A DNA stretch of 64,000 bases from an uncultured Eubacteriales bacterium (GTDB lineage: Bacteria > Bacillota > Clostridia > Oscillospirales > Acutalibacteraceae). A model generated the notes under the pieces. That model saw only the letters and a list, made by a program, of their open reading frames with translations, ran no database searches and was not told the DNA's origin. The position numbers and the translations under genes are program-made. Location of the stretch: contig CAJKBQ010000008.1 of the NCBI GenBank assembly GCA_905198155.1, forward strand, positions 1 to 64,000. The letters are read 5' to 3'. Shown piece by piece: positions 33,349 through 45,065 of the stretch (the stretch's first letter is position 1; each line of letters begins with the position of its first letter).

Positions 33349-34308
33349 TTGACCACCGCAACCGCACGCAGCGACCAATCGGTCGCGCATTTGAAAAAGC
33401 TGAAAAAGCGGAGATCGTTTTACGACAACCTGACGCTGTTTCTGCTCACCCTGCCGGGGCTGGTGTTTTTGCTGGTATTCAACTACGCGCCGATGTTCGG
33501 CATTGTGATCGCGTTCAAAAAGTACCAGCCGCTGAAAGGGATTTTCGGAAGCGAATGGGTGGGGCTGGACAACTTTAAGTTTTTCTTCAACTCCCAGGAC
33601 GCGGTACGAACCATCCGCAACACGGTGCTGTATGCGCTGGACTTTCTGGTGCTGAACCTGATCCTGGGCGTGGCGATGGCGCTGCTGCTGTATCACCTGC
33701 GCAGCCGGGTGATGCTGAAAACGTATCACACGATTATCCTGCTGCCGCGGTTTTTGTCGATCGTGATCGTGTCGTTTATGGTGTACGCGATTCTCAGCCC
33801 GTCGTACGGCGTGCTGAACCAGATTATCTCCGCGTTTGGCGGCGCCAAAATCCAGTGGTACAGCGAACCGAAGTATTGGCCGGTGATTCTGACGATCGTG
33901 CACTGCTGGCAGATTGTGGGCAGCGGATGTTTGTACTACTATGCCGCGCTGGTGGCGGTAGACGAATCGCTGCTGGAAGCCGCGACGATTGACGGCGCGA
34001 CGACGATGCAAAAATGCTGGCACATCCTGATCCCGAGTTTGATCCCGATCATGGTGATCCTGACGATTCTGGGCATCGGCGGGCTGTTCAGCGGAGACAT
34101 GGGGCTGTTTTATCAGGTGCCGAAAAACCAAGGCATCCTGTATGAAACGACGGACATTATCAACACCTACACTTACCGCGCGCTGCTGGGCGGCACGCTG
34201 GAAAAATCGGCGGCCGTTGGGTTGTTCCAGTCGCTGGTTGGGCTGGTGCTGGTGGTTGGCACGAACCAGATTGTGCGGAAGGTGAGTCCGGAGAACAGTA
34301 TGTTCTGA
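33349..34308 (+). CDS. lplB: LplB/YtcP-type sugar ABC permease, system 1
   Basis: 319 residues with six membrane helices after a polar N-terminus. The family motifs are FNYAPMFGIVIAFKKYQP, GSEWVGLDNF and the EAA loop EAATIDGATTMQKCWHILIPSLIP (about 205-228) that contacts the ATPase. This is the LplB branch of carbohydrate-uptake permeases, which serve oligosaccharides or polysaccharide fragments. The TTG start at 33349 follows GGGAGG by 7 bases. It is separated from the second permease by a 405-base gap holding a repeat element. Confidence 0.92.
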   Translation: MTTATARSDQSVAHLKKLKKRRSFYDNLTLFLLTLPGLVFLLVFNYAPMFGIVIAFKKYQPLKGIFGSEWVGLDNFKFFFNSQDAVRTIRNTVLYALDFLVLNLILGVAMALLLYHLRSRVMLKTYHTIILLPRFLSIVIVSFMVYAILSPSYGVLNQIISAFGGAKIQWYSEPKYWPVILTIVHCWQIVGSGCLYYYAALVAVDESLLEAATIDGATTMQKCWHILIPSLIPIMVILTILGIGGLFSGDMGLFYQVPKNQGILYETTDIINTYTYRALLGGTLEKSAAVGLFQSLVGLVLVVGTNQIVRKVSPENSMF

Positions 34309-34364
34309 GTTGGTGGACACGGGCGCGAGGGTGGCTGCATCACAGCGATCCCGGCAAGTGTTGA

Positions 34365-34626
34365 AGGCAACTCCTTCAGGTGCGGTTGCAACATTGTGGT
34401 TGCGCTGCGTGTTGAAGGCAACTCCCTCAGGCGCTGCGGCGCCAGCTCCCTCGCGAGGGAGCCTGGGGTCGTACCGCCGGGATAGTACGCTGGGATAATA
34501 AACCATCGGCCGCAGAAAATGCCCCGACTACATGAATCTATTGGTAACTGGCTCCCTCGCGGCGGCCGTGTCGGCCGCGTGCTGCCCGCCGCCGACGCAG
34601 TCGCGGCTAAGGCTGAGGGAGTTGCC
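34365..34626. repeat. Palindromic dispersed repeat element, copy 2 (inside a transporter operon)
   Basis: The 405-base gap 34309-34713 holds no gene. Its centre is bounded by GGCAACTCCCTCAG (34417-34430) and CTGAGGGAGTTGCC (34613-34626), with the GCTCCCTCGCGAGGGAGC palindrome and the box ATAAACCATCGGCCG shared with copy 1. The left end is duplicated: GTGTTGAAGGCAACTCC occurs at 34358 and 34409. Copy 2 has an extra GC-rich stretch near its right end. Confidence 0.75.
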
Positions 34627-34713
34627 CTGTGGCCGCGCTACCCCCCGTAATCCTGCAATTATTTCTAAATATATCGATCTACCCACAATTCCACCACAGA
34701 GAGGATTCTGTTC

Positions 34714-35610
34714 ATGATGAATGCAATCGCAAAGCGGCGCAAGGTGCCGATGGGACAAGTTTGTTTGCACATTTTCTTTATCCTGCTGTCGCTATGTTAC
34801 ATTTTGCCGCTGATTTTGCTGGTGTCGGTGTCGCTGGAGGGCGCAAGCTCGCAGTATTTTACGCTGTTCCCCAAGCAGGTGAGCTTGGCGGCGTACCGGA
34901 TGGTGTTCAAAAACCCGACCCGGATTTTGGACGCGTACAAAGTCACCGCGTTTTACTCGGTGGTGGGGACGGTTGGGTCGCTGGCGGTGATGGCGATGTT
35001 CGCGTATTCACTTTCGCGGCCAAACTTTAAGATGAAGAACGTGCTGACGTTTATCCTGTTTTTCACCACGCTGTTTTCCGGCGGGTTGGTGCCGTCGTAT
35101 ATCCTGAACACCAAGTATTTGGGGTTGGGGGACAGCATTTGGGTATATATCTTGCCGGGGATGATTAGTGCGTGGAACGTGATCGTGATCCGGACAAACT
35201 TCAAAGGGCTGCCGAACGAGCTGTTTGAAGCGGCGCATTTGGACGGCGCGTCCGAACTGCGGGTGTGCTTCACGATTGTGATCCCGCTGTCCACGCCGGT
35301 GCTGGCGTCGGTTGGGTTTTTGGACTTCATCGGGCGGTGGAACGACTGGTTTACATCGTCGGTTTACATCCGGACGCCGTCGCTGTATTCGCTGCAATAT
35401 GTGTTGAAGCTGATACTGGACAATATCGAGATGCTGGAACAGATGGTGAAAGAAGGCGGGCTGGACGAGTCGATGCAGAACCAGCTCAACAACCTCGAAT
35501 CTATGCGGTTTGCCATGGCTGTGGTTGCGGCCGGGCCGATGCTGCTGGTGTTCCCGTTCTTCCAAAAGTACTTCGCCAAAGGCATGACGCTGGGCGCGGT
35601 CAAGGGGTAA
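34714..35610 (+). CDS. lplC: LplC/YtcP-type sugar ABC permease, system 1
   Basis: 298 residues with six membrane helices and the EAA loop EAAHLDGASELRVCFTIVIPLSTP (about 173-196). It ends in the usual KYFAKGMTLGAVKG tail of the YtcP/LplC branch. It forms the membrane channel with the preceding LplB protein. AGAGGA precedes the ATG (a second ATG directly follows). Followed 72 bases later by the binding protein. Confidence 0.92.
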   Translation: MMNAIAKRRKVPMGQVCLHIFFILLSLCYILPLILLVSVSLEGASSQYFTLFPKQVSLAAYRMVFKNPTRILDAYKVTAFYSVVGTVGSLAVMAMFAYSLSRPNFKMKNVLTFILFFTTLFSGGLVPSYILNTKYLGLGDSIWVYILPGMISAWNVIVIRTNFKGLPNELFEAAHLDGASELRVCFTIVIPLSTPVLASVGFLDFIGRWNDWFTSSVYIRTPSLYSLQYVLKLILDNIEMLEQMVKEGGLDESMQNQLNNLESMRFAMAVVAAGPMLLVFPFFQKYFAKGMTLGAVKG

Positions 35611-35682
35611 TATTCCATTGGTGTTCACGCGGATTCATGGACGCGTTGACATAGAAAAAATTTTACAACAGGAGGCAAACAC

Positions 35683-37281
35683 ATGAAAAAGATTTTGGCA
35701 TTGGTTTTGGCCGTCGTGATGATGGTCGGGATCTGCGCGGCTTGCGCGAAGACGCCTGCGTCGTCGCAGACCCCGTCGCAAACCGAAAGCAAAGCGGACG
35801 TTTCGTCCACGGCAGAACCGAAAAAGCCGGTGACGATTCGGTACTACTACATGAACGGTGTAGGCCCGCAGGCGAAAACGGTTGACGTGCAGAACAAGCT
35901 GAACGAGATGCTGTCGAAAATGGAAGGCTACGAGCACATCTCGATGGAACTGGTTCCGATGACCGACTACAAGAAGAACTTCACGCTGGACGAAACCGCC
36001 GGCAAGCAAATTGACTTGGTGGCAACGTACGGGATGGACTTCACGACGGCGGCAGATGCCGGTTCGTTCATCGACCTGAAAGACCTTCTGGCGAAGCACC
36101 CGGAGATTACCGCGGAGCTGCCGGAGTGGCTGATTGAAATGGGCAAATACAACGGGACGCAGTACTATGTGCCGTCGTATCAGCAGGCGACCAACGGATA
36201 CTTCTTTGTGACCCCGACGGCGTATTTGGACGCTGCGAAGATCACGGAAGACGAGGCTCGCAAAGTGCTCCAAAAAGGCACGCTGGAAGAAAAACTCGAC
36301 TTTTACGAGAAGTATGTGAAGGCCGTGCGCGAAGCGACCGGCAAGCAGACCAAATGGCTGGATCCTGCGCTGGGCCTCAGCAGAATTCTTTACTGGGTGG
36401 AGTACGTTGACGACAACTATGGCCAGCTGATCCTGCGCGAAGGCGCGAACGGTCCGGAGTACTGGCCGATGACCGAGGAAGCGAAAACCGTTTTTGAACA
36501 CGCTGCGAAGTTCTATCAGGAAGGGCTGTATCACCCGGATGTTGCGACGTACAAAGGCAGCGACTTTAACGGGAAAAACTTCATGAATGATGAATCCCTG
36601 ATCTTCCAGTTCAACGAGGCGGCGGCGTCTGAACAGCAGATGAAAGAAGGCTTCAGCTGGGATGCGGATATCCCGGCGACGGTGATTCAAACGTCTGACC
36701 ACTGGTACATCGGTTCCAAATGGGCGGCCGGCGGCAACGCGATTCACTCCACCAGCAAAAACCCGGAAGACGCGATGGCGATTGTGGAACTGCTGATGAC
36801 CAAGAAGGGCGAAGAGTTCTACAACACGTTCATCTGGGGCTTGGAAGGCGTCCATTGGGAGTGGGTGGACAAAGCCGACAAACGCATCAAGACGCTGGAA
36901 TTCGACGGCAGCCAGGGCGGTGCGGACGGCACTTACACCACTTGGAAATGGAACGTCGGCAACACGTTCAACGCGTGGAAAAACCAGGCGGTGAAAGACG
37001 GCCAGAACGAATATATTCTGAATGAAGTTCACAACGGCAAAACGACGGTGACTTCTCCGATGATGGGTTACACGTGGGATTTGGCGAGCGTGAAAGACCA
37101 GCGCGCTGACGTGAAAGCTGTGTCCGACGAATATTACGGCAGCTTGCTCAATGGAATCTACGGCAAGGATTGGGAAGCGAAGTATGACGAGTACATGACC
37201 AAGTTGAAAGCCGCCGGCGTGCAGGAAATCCTCGACACGGTGACCAAGCAGTACAACGACTACACCTCTTCCAAAAAGTAA
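35683..37281 (+). CDS. lplA: LplA-type solute-binding lipoprotein, system 1
   Basis: 532 residues. Signal peptide ending in lipobox ICAAC (Cys at 21), then a Ser/Thr/Pro linker and a large periplasmic-binding fold. The size and pattern match the LplA family of extracellular oligosaccharide-binding proteins. AGGAGG precedes the ATG. The sugar is unknown. No importer ATPase is encoded in the window, so a multi-use ATPase (MsmX/MsmK type) elsewhere is probable. Confidence 0.9.
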   Translation: MKKILALVLAVVMMVGICAACAKTPASSQTPSQTESKADVSSTAEPKKPVTIRYYYMNGVGPQAKTVDVQNKLNEMLSKMEGYEHISMELVPMTDYKKNFTLDETAGKQIDLVATYGMDFTTAADAGSFIDLKDLLAKHPEITAELPEWLIEMGKYNGTQYYVPSYQQATNGYFFVTPTAYLDAAKITEDEARKVLQKGTLEEKLDFYEKYVKAVREATGKQTKWLDPALGLSRILYWVEYVDDNYGQLILREGANGPEYWPMTEEAKTVFEHAAKFYQEGLYHPDVATYKGSDFNGKNFMNDESLIFQFNEAAASEQQMKEGFSWDADIPATVIQTSDHWYIGSKWAAGGNAIHSTSKNPEDAMAIVELLMTKKGEEFYNTFIWGLEGVHWEWVDKADKRIKTLEFDGSQGGADGTYTTWKWNVGNTFNAWKNQAVKDGQNEYILNEVHNGKTTVTSPMMGYTWDLASVKDQRADVKAVSDEYYGSLLNGIYGKDWEAKYDEYMTKLKAAGVQEILDTVTKQYNDYTSSKK

Positions 37282-37312
37282 CTTTTCCTCACAAGAAAAT
37301 ACCTTCACTTTT

Positions 37313-37344
37313 CCGCCGCAAAGCATCCGCCTTGCGGCGGTTTT
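37313..37344 (+). terminator. Terminator of the first importer operon
   Basis: Stem CCGCCGCAA/TTGCGGCGG (37313-37321, 37332-37340), then TTTT. Confidence 0.75.
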
Positions 37345-37367
37345 CGCAGGCAAGGCGCACTTTCCGA

Positions 37368-37396
37368 TTGCAAAATGTGCCGCAATGCTGTATAAT
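37368..37396 (+). promoter_or_regulatory. Promoter of the two-component operon
   Basis: TTGCAA (37368-37373), 17 bases, TATAAT (37391-37396). Confidence 0.75.
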
Positions 37397-37428
37397 AGAA
37401 ATGCAACGCGACACAAAGGAAGAGAAAA

Positions 37429-38580
37429 ATGAACACGATTTACAACAGAAAAGTAAATATCCTGCTGGTGGAAGACGAGGGCGGCTCCCGCCGACTAATG
37501 GTCGAAGCAATTCACACCGTCCCCGGCGCCCGCGTAATCGCCGACCTGCCGGACGGCGCCGCCGCAATGCGCTACCTGAGTGGCCACGCAGTGGACCTGA
37601 TTATCACCGACATCCGAATGCCGCACGTGGACGGCTTGCAGTTCGCCCAGTGGATGCAGGCGTTCGACCCCGAATGCCCGGTGGTCGTGATTACCGGGTT
37701 CAGCGATTTTTCCTACGCCCGCACCGCAATGCAGTTCGGCGTGCGCGATTACCTGATGAAGCCGATTCGGCTGCGCACGTTTGGGGAGCTGATCGAGCGG
37801 TTCCGGCCCGAAATCACCGCCCGGCGGGAGTCGTTTGCCGTGCAGCAAAATATTGCCATCGCAGCGGAAGAAGCCGCGCTGAACCGTGCGATGGCCGCCG
37901 ATGCACCGTGCAAAATCCCGGACGAAACCGCCCGGCGCATGACCGCGCCGTGCACCGTGTATGAAGCGGAAATCCCGGAAAATACCATGACGCAGCCGGA
38001 GCTGCGGAACTATATCGCAGCGGCGCTCCCCGGACAGTATGTGCTGACCATGGGGTCGCGCGGGCGGAAAACGCTGTTCCTGCTGATTCCCGGCGCGCGG
38101 GCAAGGGATCCGAAAAATCTGGCGGAATATGCGGAAAATACGCTGGAAATCCCGTTCGGCTGGACGAAAATCGCCGACAATGTGACGCCGGAATCGCTGG
38201 CGGAAATGGATGTGCTGCGGCAGCCGTCGCCCGCCGCCAAACAAATCGCAGCGGCGTGCCGGTATATCCGGGCGCACCTGGGCGAACCGTTCTCCCGCGA
38301 CGACGTCGCGAACGCAGTGTGCCTGGCGCCGTCGTATTTCAGCCATGTGTTCAAGGAATGCGCCGGGATATCGTTCCAAAAATTCGTGACCCGCGAACGC
38401 ATCAAGCGCGCCAAACAGCTGCTCGCAACGCCAATGGCTGTGCAGGAAGTCGCGGCGGCCGTCGGGTTCGCCGACCGGGCGTATTTCACCGATGTGTTCG
38501 TCCGCGACGTGGGCTGCACCCCGTCCGAATATCGCCAGCGGCGCGCCGCCGGACTGCTCACGGAGGAGGATGACGCATGA
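37429..38580 (+). CDS. YesN-type response regulator with AraC output domain
   Basis: 383 residues. Receiver domain (9-125) with acidic pair E15/D16, phospho-acceptor D61 in LIITDIRMP and Lys in YLMKPIR. The C-terminal 100 residues hold two AraC HTH motifs (DDVANAVCLAPSYFSHVFKECAGISFQKFV and VQEVAAAVGFADRAYFTDVFVRDVGCTPSEYR). The stop overlaps the start of the kinase by four bases (ATGA). Such YesN/YesM pairs usually control the neighbouring Lpl-type sugar importer, here system 1 just upstream. Confidence 0.93.
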   Translation: MNTIYNRKVNILLVEDEGGSRRLMVEAIHTVPGARVIADLPDGAAAMRYLSGHAVDLIITDIRMPHVDGLQFAQWMQAFDPECPVVVITGFSDFSYARTAMQFGVRDYLMKPIRLRTFGELIERFRPEITARRESFAVQQNIAIAAEEAALNRAMAADAPCKIPDETARRMTAPCTVYEAEIPENTMTQPELRNYIAAALPGQYVLTMGSRGRKTLFLLIPGARARDPKNLAEYAENTLEIPFGWTKIADNVTPESLAEMDVLRQPSPAAKQIAAACRYIRAHLGEPFSRDDVANAVCLAPSYFSHVFKECAGISFQKFVTRERIKRAKQLLATPMAVQEVAAAVGFADRAYFTDVFVRDVGCTPSEYRQRRAAGLLTEEDDA

Positions 38581-40208
38581 AGCAGGAACGAAAAAAACGC
38601 GAAAAAAAGGAAAGCCCCGCGGAGATGAAGCTTTTCTTCAAGAACTTCGTGAAGCTGATGATCATCCTGATCGTGATCGTGTCGATTGCGGTGGCGGTGG
38701 TGTTCAATCTGTCGGTGAATGCGCTGGAGGACGAGGTGAAAACCATGACCCAGCACACCGCCGACGAATATGCGCACCGTGTCACCGAGATTTTGGAGCA
38801 AAGCAATCGGTTGACCACCTATCTTGCGGTGGATGAACGCGTGCAGACATTTTTTAACAACGAACACCCGGAGTATATCATCGACAATTACTTCAACGAA
38901 TTGCGCGGGAAGCTGCGCGTGTACAGCTACGGGATTCGGTATATCGATTCGATCATCGCGTATGCGCCGAAGCACGAACGGCTGTTCACCGATCAGGGCA
39001 CCCGCAGCCTGAAAGTGACGGATGTACAAAACGATGCGGGCCTGCGGTGGGATTGGAGCTGGATTCCGGATATGATTCGCTCCGAAAAAACGACCACGCA
39101 GTTTCTCGTCCGCACGCACAGCTCCGATTGGCCGTATTATATCACGGTGGTGAAGCATTTCCGGTATGTGACGCAGGACGGCGCGATTGCGCTGGACATC
39201 AATCTGGACACATTGTACGAAACGCTGGCCGTCAATCGCGCGGCCGGGAGCGAGCTGTATATGTTCGACACCGACGGCAGCGTGATTCTGCGCGCCGACA
39301 AACGCGAACTGCGCGCGAATCGCGACGATTTCCCGCAGCTGGCGTCGTACCGGGCGGAGGGCGCGTTCTGCAAGCTGTTCCCGGAGGCGGAGGAGCCGTA
39401 TGCGTACGCGCAGTCGCCGGTGGGAACATATGGGTTCGTCATCGGCGTCACGGCGCCCATCAGCGACTACATGACCCGCTTGCTGGAAGTGCGCAGCCGG
39501 TGCGTGTGGGCGTGCGTGATTATGGGGATTTTTGCCGCGATTGTGGCCGCGATTTACGGGATGCTGTCGATCCGGCCGCTGCAAGCGCAGATCAATCCGC
39601 ATTTCCTGTTCAACACGCTGAATATGATTAGTCTGCGGGTGGAGCTGGGCGACGCGCACGCCGCCGATATGCTCGACGAGCTGGCGAACATCCTGCGGTA
39701 TTCGCTGTCCGAAAGCGAGCAGACGCCCATCCGCGAGGAGGTGTCGTATGCGGAACGGTATATTGACCTGCTCAGCGCGCGGTATGAAAATTTTCACCCG
39801 ATTATTGACATTTCTCCGGAGCTGATGGACTGCTCAATCTTGAAGCTGTCGTTGCAGCCGCTGATTGAAAATGCGCTGCGGCACGGGATTTCGGCGTGCC
39901 TGACACAGCGGGCCGGGTATTTGTGGCTGACGATCCGCGCGTGCGGATATGCGTTCGCGGGCGGCGCGCAGCAGCCGGCGATTTGCATCGAGGTGCGCGA
40001 CAATGGGATTGGGATCCCGCCGGACAAGCTGGAAATGCTGCGCGCGCAGATGAACGACCATGCCGACATCGCGACCGAGCACATCGGGCTGGCGAACGTC
40101 GCCCGGCGGTACTACCTGACGTTCCACGACATGCAACGCGTCACCATCGACAGCACTGTGGATGAAGGAACGGTGGTGCGGCTGATTTATCCGCGCCGCA
40201 TCGACTGA
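38577..40208 (+). CDS. YesM-type sensor histidine kinase lacking a HAMP linker
   Basis: 543 residues. Basic N-terminus, membrane helix (LMIILIVIVSIAVAVVF), an extracytoplasmic Cache-like domain of about 260 residues, and a second helix (CVWACVIMGIFAAIVAAIYGML). A His_kinase domain with LQAQINPHFLFNTLN and an ATPase domain (LIENALRHGI, VRDNGIGIPPDKLE) follow. The usual HAMP of about 50 residues is missing: SIRPL, the start of a HAMP, is joined directly to QAQINPHF. The frame is intact. Signal transfer across such a short linker may be altered. Confidence 0.92.
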   Translation: MKQERKKREKKESPAEMKLFFKNFVKLMIILIVIVSIAVAVVFNLSVNALEDEVKTMTQHTADEYAHRVTEILEQSNRLTTYLAVDERVQTFFNNEHPEYIIDNYFNELRGKLRVYSYGIRYIDSIIAYAPKHERLFTDQGTRSLKVTDVQNDAGLRWDWSWIPDMIRSEKTTTQFLVRTHSSDWPYYITVVKHFRYVTQDGAIALDINLDTLYETLAVNRAAGSELYMFDTDGSVILRADKRELRANRDDFPQLASYRAEGAFCKLFPEAEEPYAYAQSPVGTYGFVIGVTAPISDYMTRLLEVRSRCVWACVIMGIFAAIVAAIYGMLSIRPLQAQINPHFLFNTLNMISLRVELGDAHAADMLDELANILRYSLSESEQTPIREEVSYAERYIDLLSARYENFHPIIDISPELMDCSILKLSLQPLIENALRHGISACLTQRAGYLWLTIRACGYAFAGGAQQPAICIEVRDNGIGIPPDKLEMLRAQMNDHADIATEHIGLANVARRYYLTFHDMQRVTIDSTVDEGTVVRLIYPRRID

Positions 40209-40212
40209 ACGC

Positions 40213-40253
40213 AAAAAACCGCCCCGCCGGAGCAGCTGGCTCCGGCGGGGCGG
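40213..40253 (-). terminator. Terminator of the minus-strand membrane protein gene
   Basis: 15-base perfect stem (40219-40233 with 40239-40253) followed on the minus strand by TTTTTT; it lies between convergent genes. Confidence 0.9.
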
Positions 40254-40269
40254 TTGAAATTCAGAACGA

Positions 40270-40881
40270 TTACTGCTGCGTGGTGTCCGCAGTGGATTCC
40301 GGATTGACTTCGGACTCCGGCGCGGGATTGACGACCTCCTGGGACGGCGCCTGCACCGGGTAGCCGTCGGGATCGTCCTGCGCTTTGGCGGCTTTGGTGC
40401 GTTTGGCTGCGGCGCGGACGGTTGTGAAGCAGCCGACGATGCACAGCAGCAGGCTGATGGCCAAATCCCCAAAGTACGATCCGGCGGCTTCGCCTTCCAG
40501 ATACAGGTACGCGACCTGCACCGACTCCCAGTAGGTCAGCGTGTAGTCGATGACGCCGTTCGATTCCCACTCGATGTACGCGTTGTACACGTCTTTCGAC
40601 AGGCACGCGTACCACGCCAGCACAATCACCAGGATCGACATCACCACGGAGATCACGATTCCGTACGTGCTTTCCTTTTTCGCAAAAAGCTTGTAGCCTT
40701 TGAGCGCGCATACGATTGCGATCAGACCGCTCAGCGAGGCCAGGTACCCCAGCTGATACAGCAGAAAGTAGACGATGCCGCCGGCCAGCGCGAACAGTAA
40801 TGCGCCGAAGGTTCCGGCGAGCTTGTGCTCGATGATTTCCTGCTGCTCATACGCAGCGGGGGAATTGGGAGAATAGTCCAT
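40270..40881 (-). CDS. Membrane protein of unknown function
   Basis: 203 residues with about four hydrophobic segments (LAGTFGALLFALAGGIVYFLL, YLASLSGLIAIVCALKGYKL, YGIVISVVMSILVIVLAWYAC, LAISLLLCIVGCFTTV). A polar, Pro/Glu-rich cytoplasmic tail follows. AAGGAGC precedes the ATG at 40881. The sequence recalls the small DUF-type membrane proteins of Oscillospirales but I do not recognise a named family. It is alone between a terminator and tRNA-Ser. Confidence 0.7.
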   Translation of the reverse strand: MDYSPNSPAAYEQQEIIEHKLAGTFGALLFALAGGIVYFLLYQLGYLASLSGLIAIVCALKGYKLFAKKESTYGIVISVVMSILVIVLAWYACLSKDVYNAYIEWESNGVIDYTLTYWESVQVAYLYLEGEAAGSYFGDLAISLLLCIVGCFTTVRAAAKRTKAAKAQDDPDGYPVQAPSQEVVNPAPESEVNPESTADTTQQ

Positions 40882-40932
40882 GATTTTTGCTCCTTTTCGT
40901 GTTTGTAATGGGAAAAAGCGACACTTTGTTTG

Positions 40933-40966
40933 AAAAAACAGCCGCTTGCGTTCGCAAGCGGCTGTT
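40933..40966 (-). terminator. Terminator of tRNA-Ser
   Basis: Stem AACAGCCGCTTGCG with its complement (40937-40950, 40953-40966); the minus strand then reads TTTTTT. Confidence 0.85.
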
Positions 40967-40970
40967 TTCG

Positions 40971-41062
40971 TGGCGGAGAAGGAGAGATTCGAACTCTCGA
41001 ACCGTTTATAGCGGTTACACGATTTCCAGTCGTGCGCCCTCGACCAACTAGGCGACTTCTCC
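40971..41062 (-). tRNA. tRNA-Ser (anticodon GGA)
   Basis: The minus strand begins GGAGAAGTCGCCTAGTTGG and ends with encoded CCA. The anticodon loop CTGGAAA gives GGA. A long variable arm (AACCGCTATAAACGGTT region) marks a class II tRNA. T arm GAGTTCGAATCTC. Confidence 0.96.
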
Positions 41063-41204
41063 ATTGGTCGAATTCCATGCGCGGCTGTTGCTGCGCTGCC
41101 GCTCAAATGAGTGCCTGTCTATTATAGCGCAAACCGGGGCGTTTGTCAAGCGTTTCGGACGAAAAAATTCGCAACTATTTTTTCGTTTTTTCGCCGTTTG
41201 CCTC

Positions 41205-41233
41205 TTGCTTTTTTGCGCGCGCTGTGGTACAAT
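41205..41233 (+). promoter_or_regulatory. Promoter of pheST
   Basis: TTGCTT (41205-41210), 17 bases, TACAAT (41228-41233). Confidence 0.7.
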
Positions 41234-41234
41234 A

Positions 41235-41518
41235 CAAATACATATTCAAACGCATGGACAAAGGAAGTAACCTGTTCCAATGATCGGACGCAGAGAGACG
41301 CTGCCGCTGGCTGAAAGCACGTCGCCGGTCGGTGCAGTGCGAAGTTCCCTTTTGAGCGGCTTTGCTGAACGGTTCCAGTAGGCAAAGACGGTGCGGCGCC
41401 GTTAGCGGCCGGTGGAGTGTTTGCTTCTTCATGAATGCAAAAATCTGGGTGGTACCGCGGAGCATCTCGTCTTCGTCCCGTCGATCGGCCAAAGCGCCGT
41501 CGGGGACGGGGCGTTTTT
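41235..41518 (+). promoter_or_regulatory. T-box riboswitch, phenylalanine-specific, with terminator
   Basis: The 495-base gap before pheS holds a classical T-box. AGTA lies near the 5-prime end, the specifier context is GCGAAG-TTC (codon TTC at 41345-41347, Phe), and the T-box is TGGGTGGTACCGCGG (41446-41460). A terminator with CGTCCC/GGGACG arms and TTTTT (41473-41518) follows. Uncharged tRNA-Phe should stabilise the antiterminator and allow pheST transcription. Confidence 0.93.
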
Positions 41519-41557
41519 CTTTATTATTTGCAGATTTTCCGGAAAGGATGGAATCAC

Positions 41558-42577
41558 ATGAGAGAACAATTGGAAGCAATCCGCGCCAAAGCGGAAGCCG
41601 CGCTGGCCAAAGCCGCCGACGCGCAGGAACTGGACGCGCTGCGCGTGCAGTTTTTGGGCAAAAAAGGCGCGCTGACGGCGGTGCTGAAACAAATGGGCGG
41701 GCTGTCCGCCGAAGAGCGCCCGGCGATGGGGCAGCTGGCGAACAAAGTGCGCGCGTTTATTGAGGAAGACATCGCGGCGCGCCAAGCGGAGTTGAAAGCC
41801 GCGGCGATGACGCATCGGCTGGAAGCCGAAACGCTCGATGTCACGCTCCCCGGCGTGCGCCACGAGCTGGGCGCCAAGCACCCGCTGTCGATCGTGCTGG
41901 ACGAGATCAAAGAGATTTTCGTCGGGATGGGATTCGACATTGTGGAAGGGCCGGAAGTGGAGTATGATTACTACAACTTTGAAGCGCTCAATATCCCGAA
42001 AGATCATCCCGCGCGCGACACGCAGGACACGTTCTACATCACCGACAACATCCTGCTCCGCACGCAAACTTCGCCGATGCAGGTGCGCGTGATGGAGCAG
42101 CAGAAGCCGCCGATCCGCATCATCGCGCCCGGCCGCGTGTACCGCTCGGACGCGGTGGACGCCACGCATTCGCCGCTGTTCCACCAGATCGAGGGACTGG
42201 TGGTGGACAAAGGAATCACCATGGCCGACCTGAAAGGCACGCTGGAAGCGTTTGTGAAGCGGCTGTACGGCGAAGATTCCGTCGTGCGGTTCCGCCCGCA
42301 TCACTTCCCGTTTACCGAGCCGTCCGCCGAAGTGGACGTGCAGTGCTTTGCGTGCCACGGCAAGGGCTGCCGCCTGTGCAAAGGCGAAGGCTGGATCGAA
42401 ATCCTCGGCTGCGGGATGGTGCACCCCAAAGTGCTGTCCAACTGCGGGATTGACCCCGAAGTGTACAGCGGATTCGCGCTGGGCATGGGGTTGGAGCGCG
42501 TGGTAATGCGCCGGTACCAGATCGACGACCTGCGTCTGTTTTACGACAACGACGTCCGATTCTTGAAACAATTCTGA
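41558..42577 (+). CDS. pheS: Phenylalanyl-tRNA synthetase alpha subunit
   Basis: 339 residues. N-terminal coiled coil (about 1-85), then the class II catalytic core with motif 2 (APGRVYRSDAVDATHSPLFHQIEG) and motif 3 (GFALGMGLERVVMRRYQIDDLR). CFACHGKGCRLCKGEGW is a Cys-rich insert of a kind found in many clostridial PheS proteins. It charges tRNA-Phe as an alpha2-beta2 complex with PheT, encoded 31 bases downstream. AAAGGA precedes the ATG at 41558. Confidence 0.97.
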   Translation: MREQLEAIRAKAEAALAKAADAQELDALRVQFLGKKGALTAVLKQMGGLSAEERPAMGQLANKVRAFIEEDIAARQAELKAAAMTHRLEAETLDVTLPGVRHELGAKHPLSIVLDEIKEIFVGMGFDIVEGPEVEYDYYNFEALNIPKDHPARDTQDTFYITDNILLRTQTSPMQVRVMEQQKPPIRIIAPGRVYRSDAVDATHSPLFHQIEGLVVDKGITMADLKGTLEAFVKRLYGEDSVVRFRPHHFPFTEPSAEVDVQCFACHGKGCRLCKGEGWIEILGCGMVHPKVLSNCGIDPEVYSGFALGMGLERVVMRRYQIDDLRLFYDNDVRFLKQF

Positions 42578-42608
42578 TTGCACCCGCAGAAAGGAGAGGG
42601 AATTTCCA

Positions 42609-44984
<2,376 letters not shown>

Positions 44985-45015
44985 GTGCGGAACCGATTGT
45001 TCACGAAAATTTCAC

Positions 45016-45044
45016 TTGAATTCCGAGGGCTTTTGGTATATAAT
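45016..45044 (+). promoter_or_regulatory. Promoter of ireB
   Basis: TTGAAT (45016-45021), 17 bases, TATAAT (45039-45044). Confidence 0.75.
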
Positions 45045-45065
45045 ATGATTAATGGGGGTGAGTCC

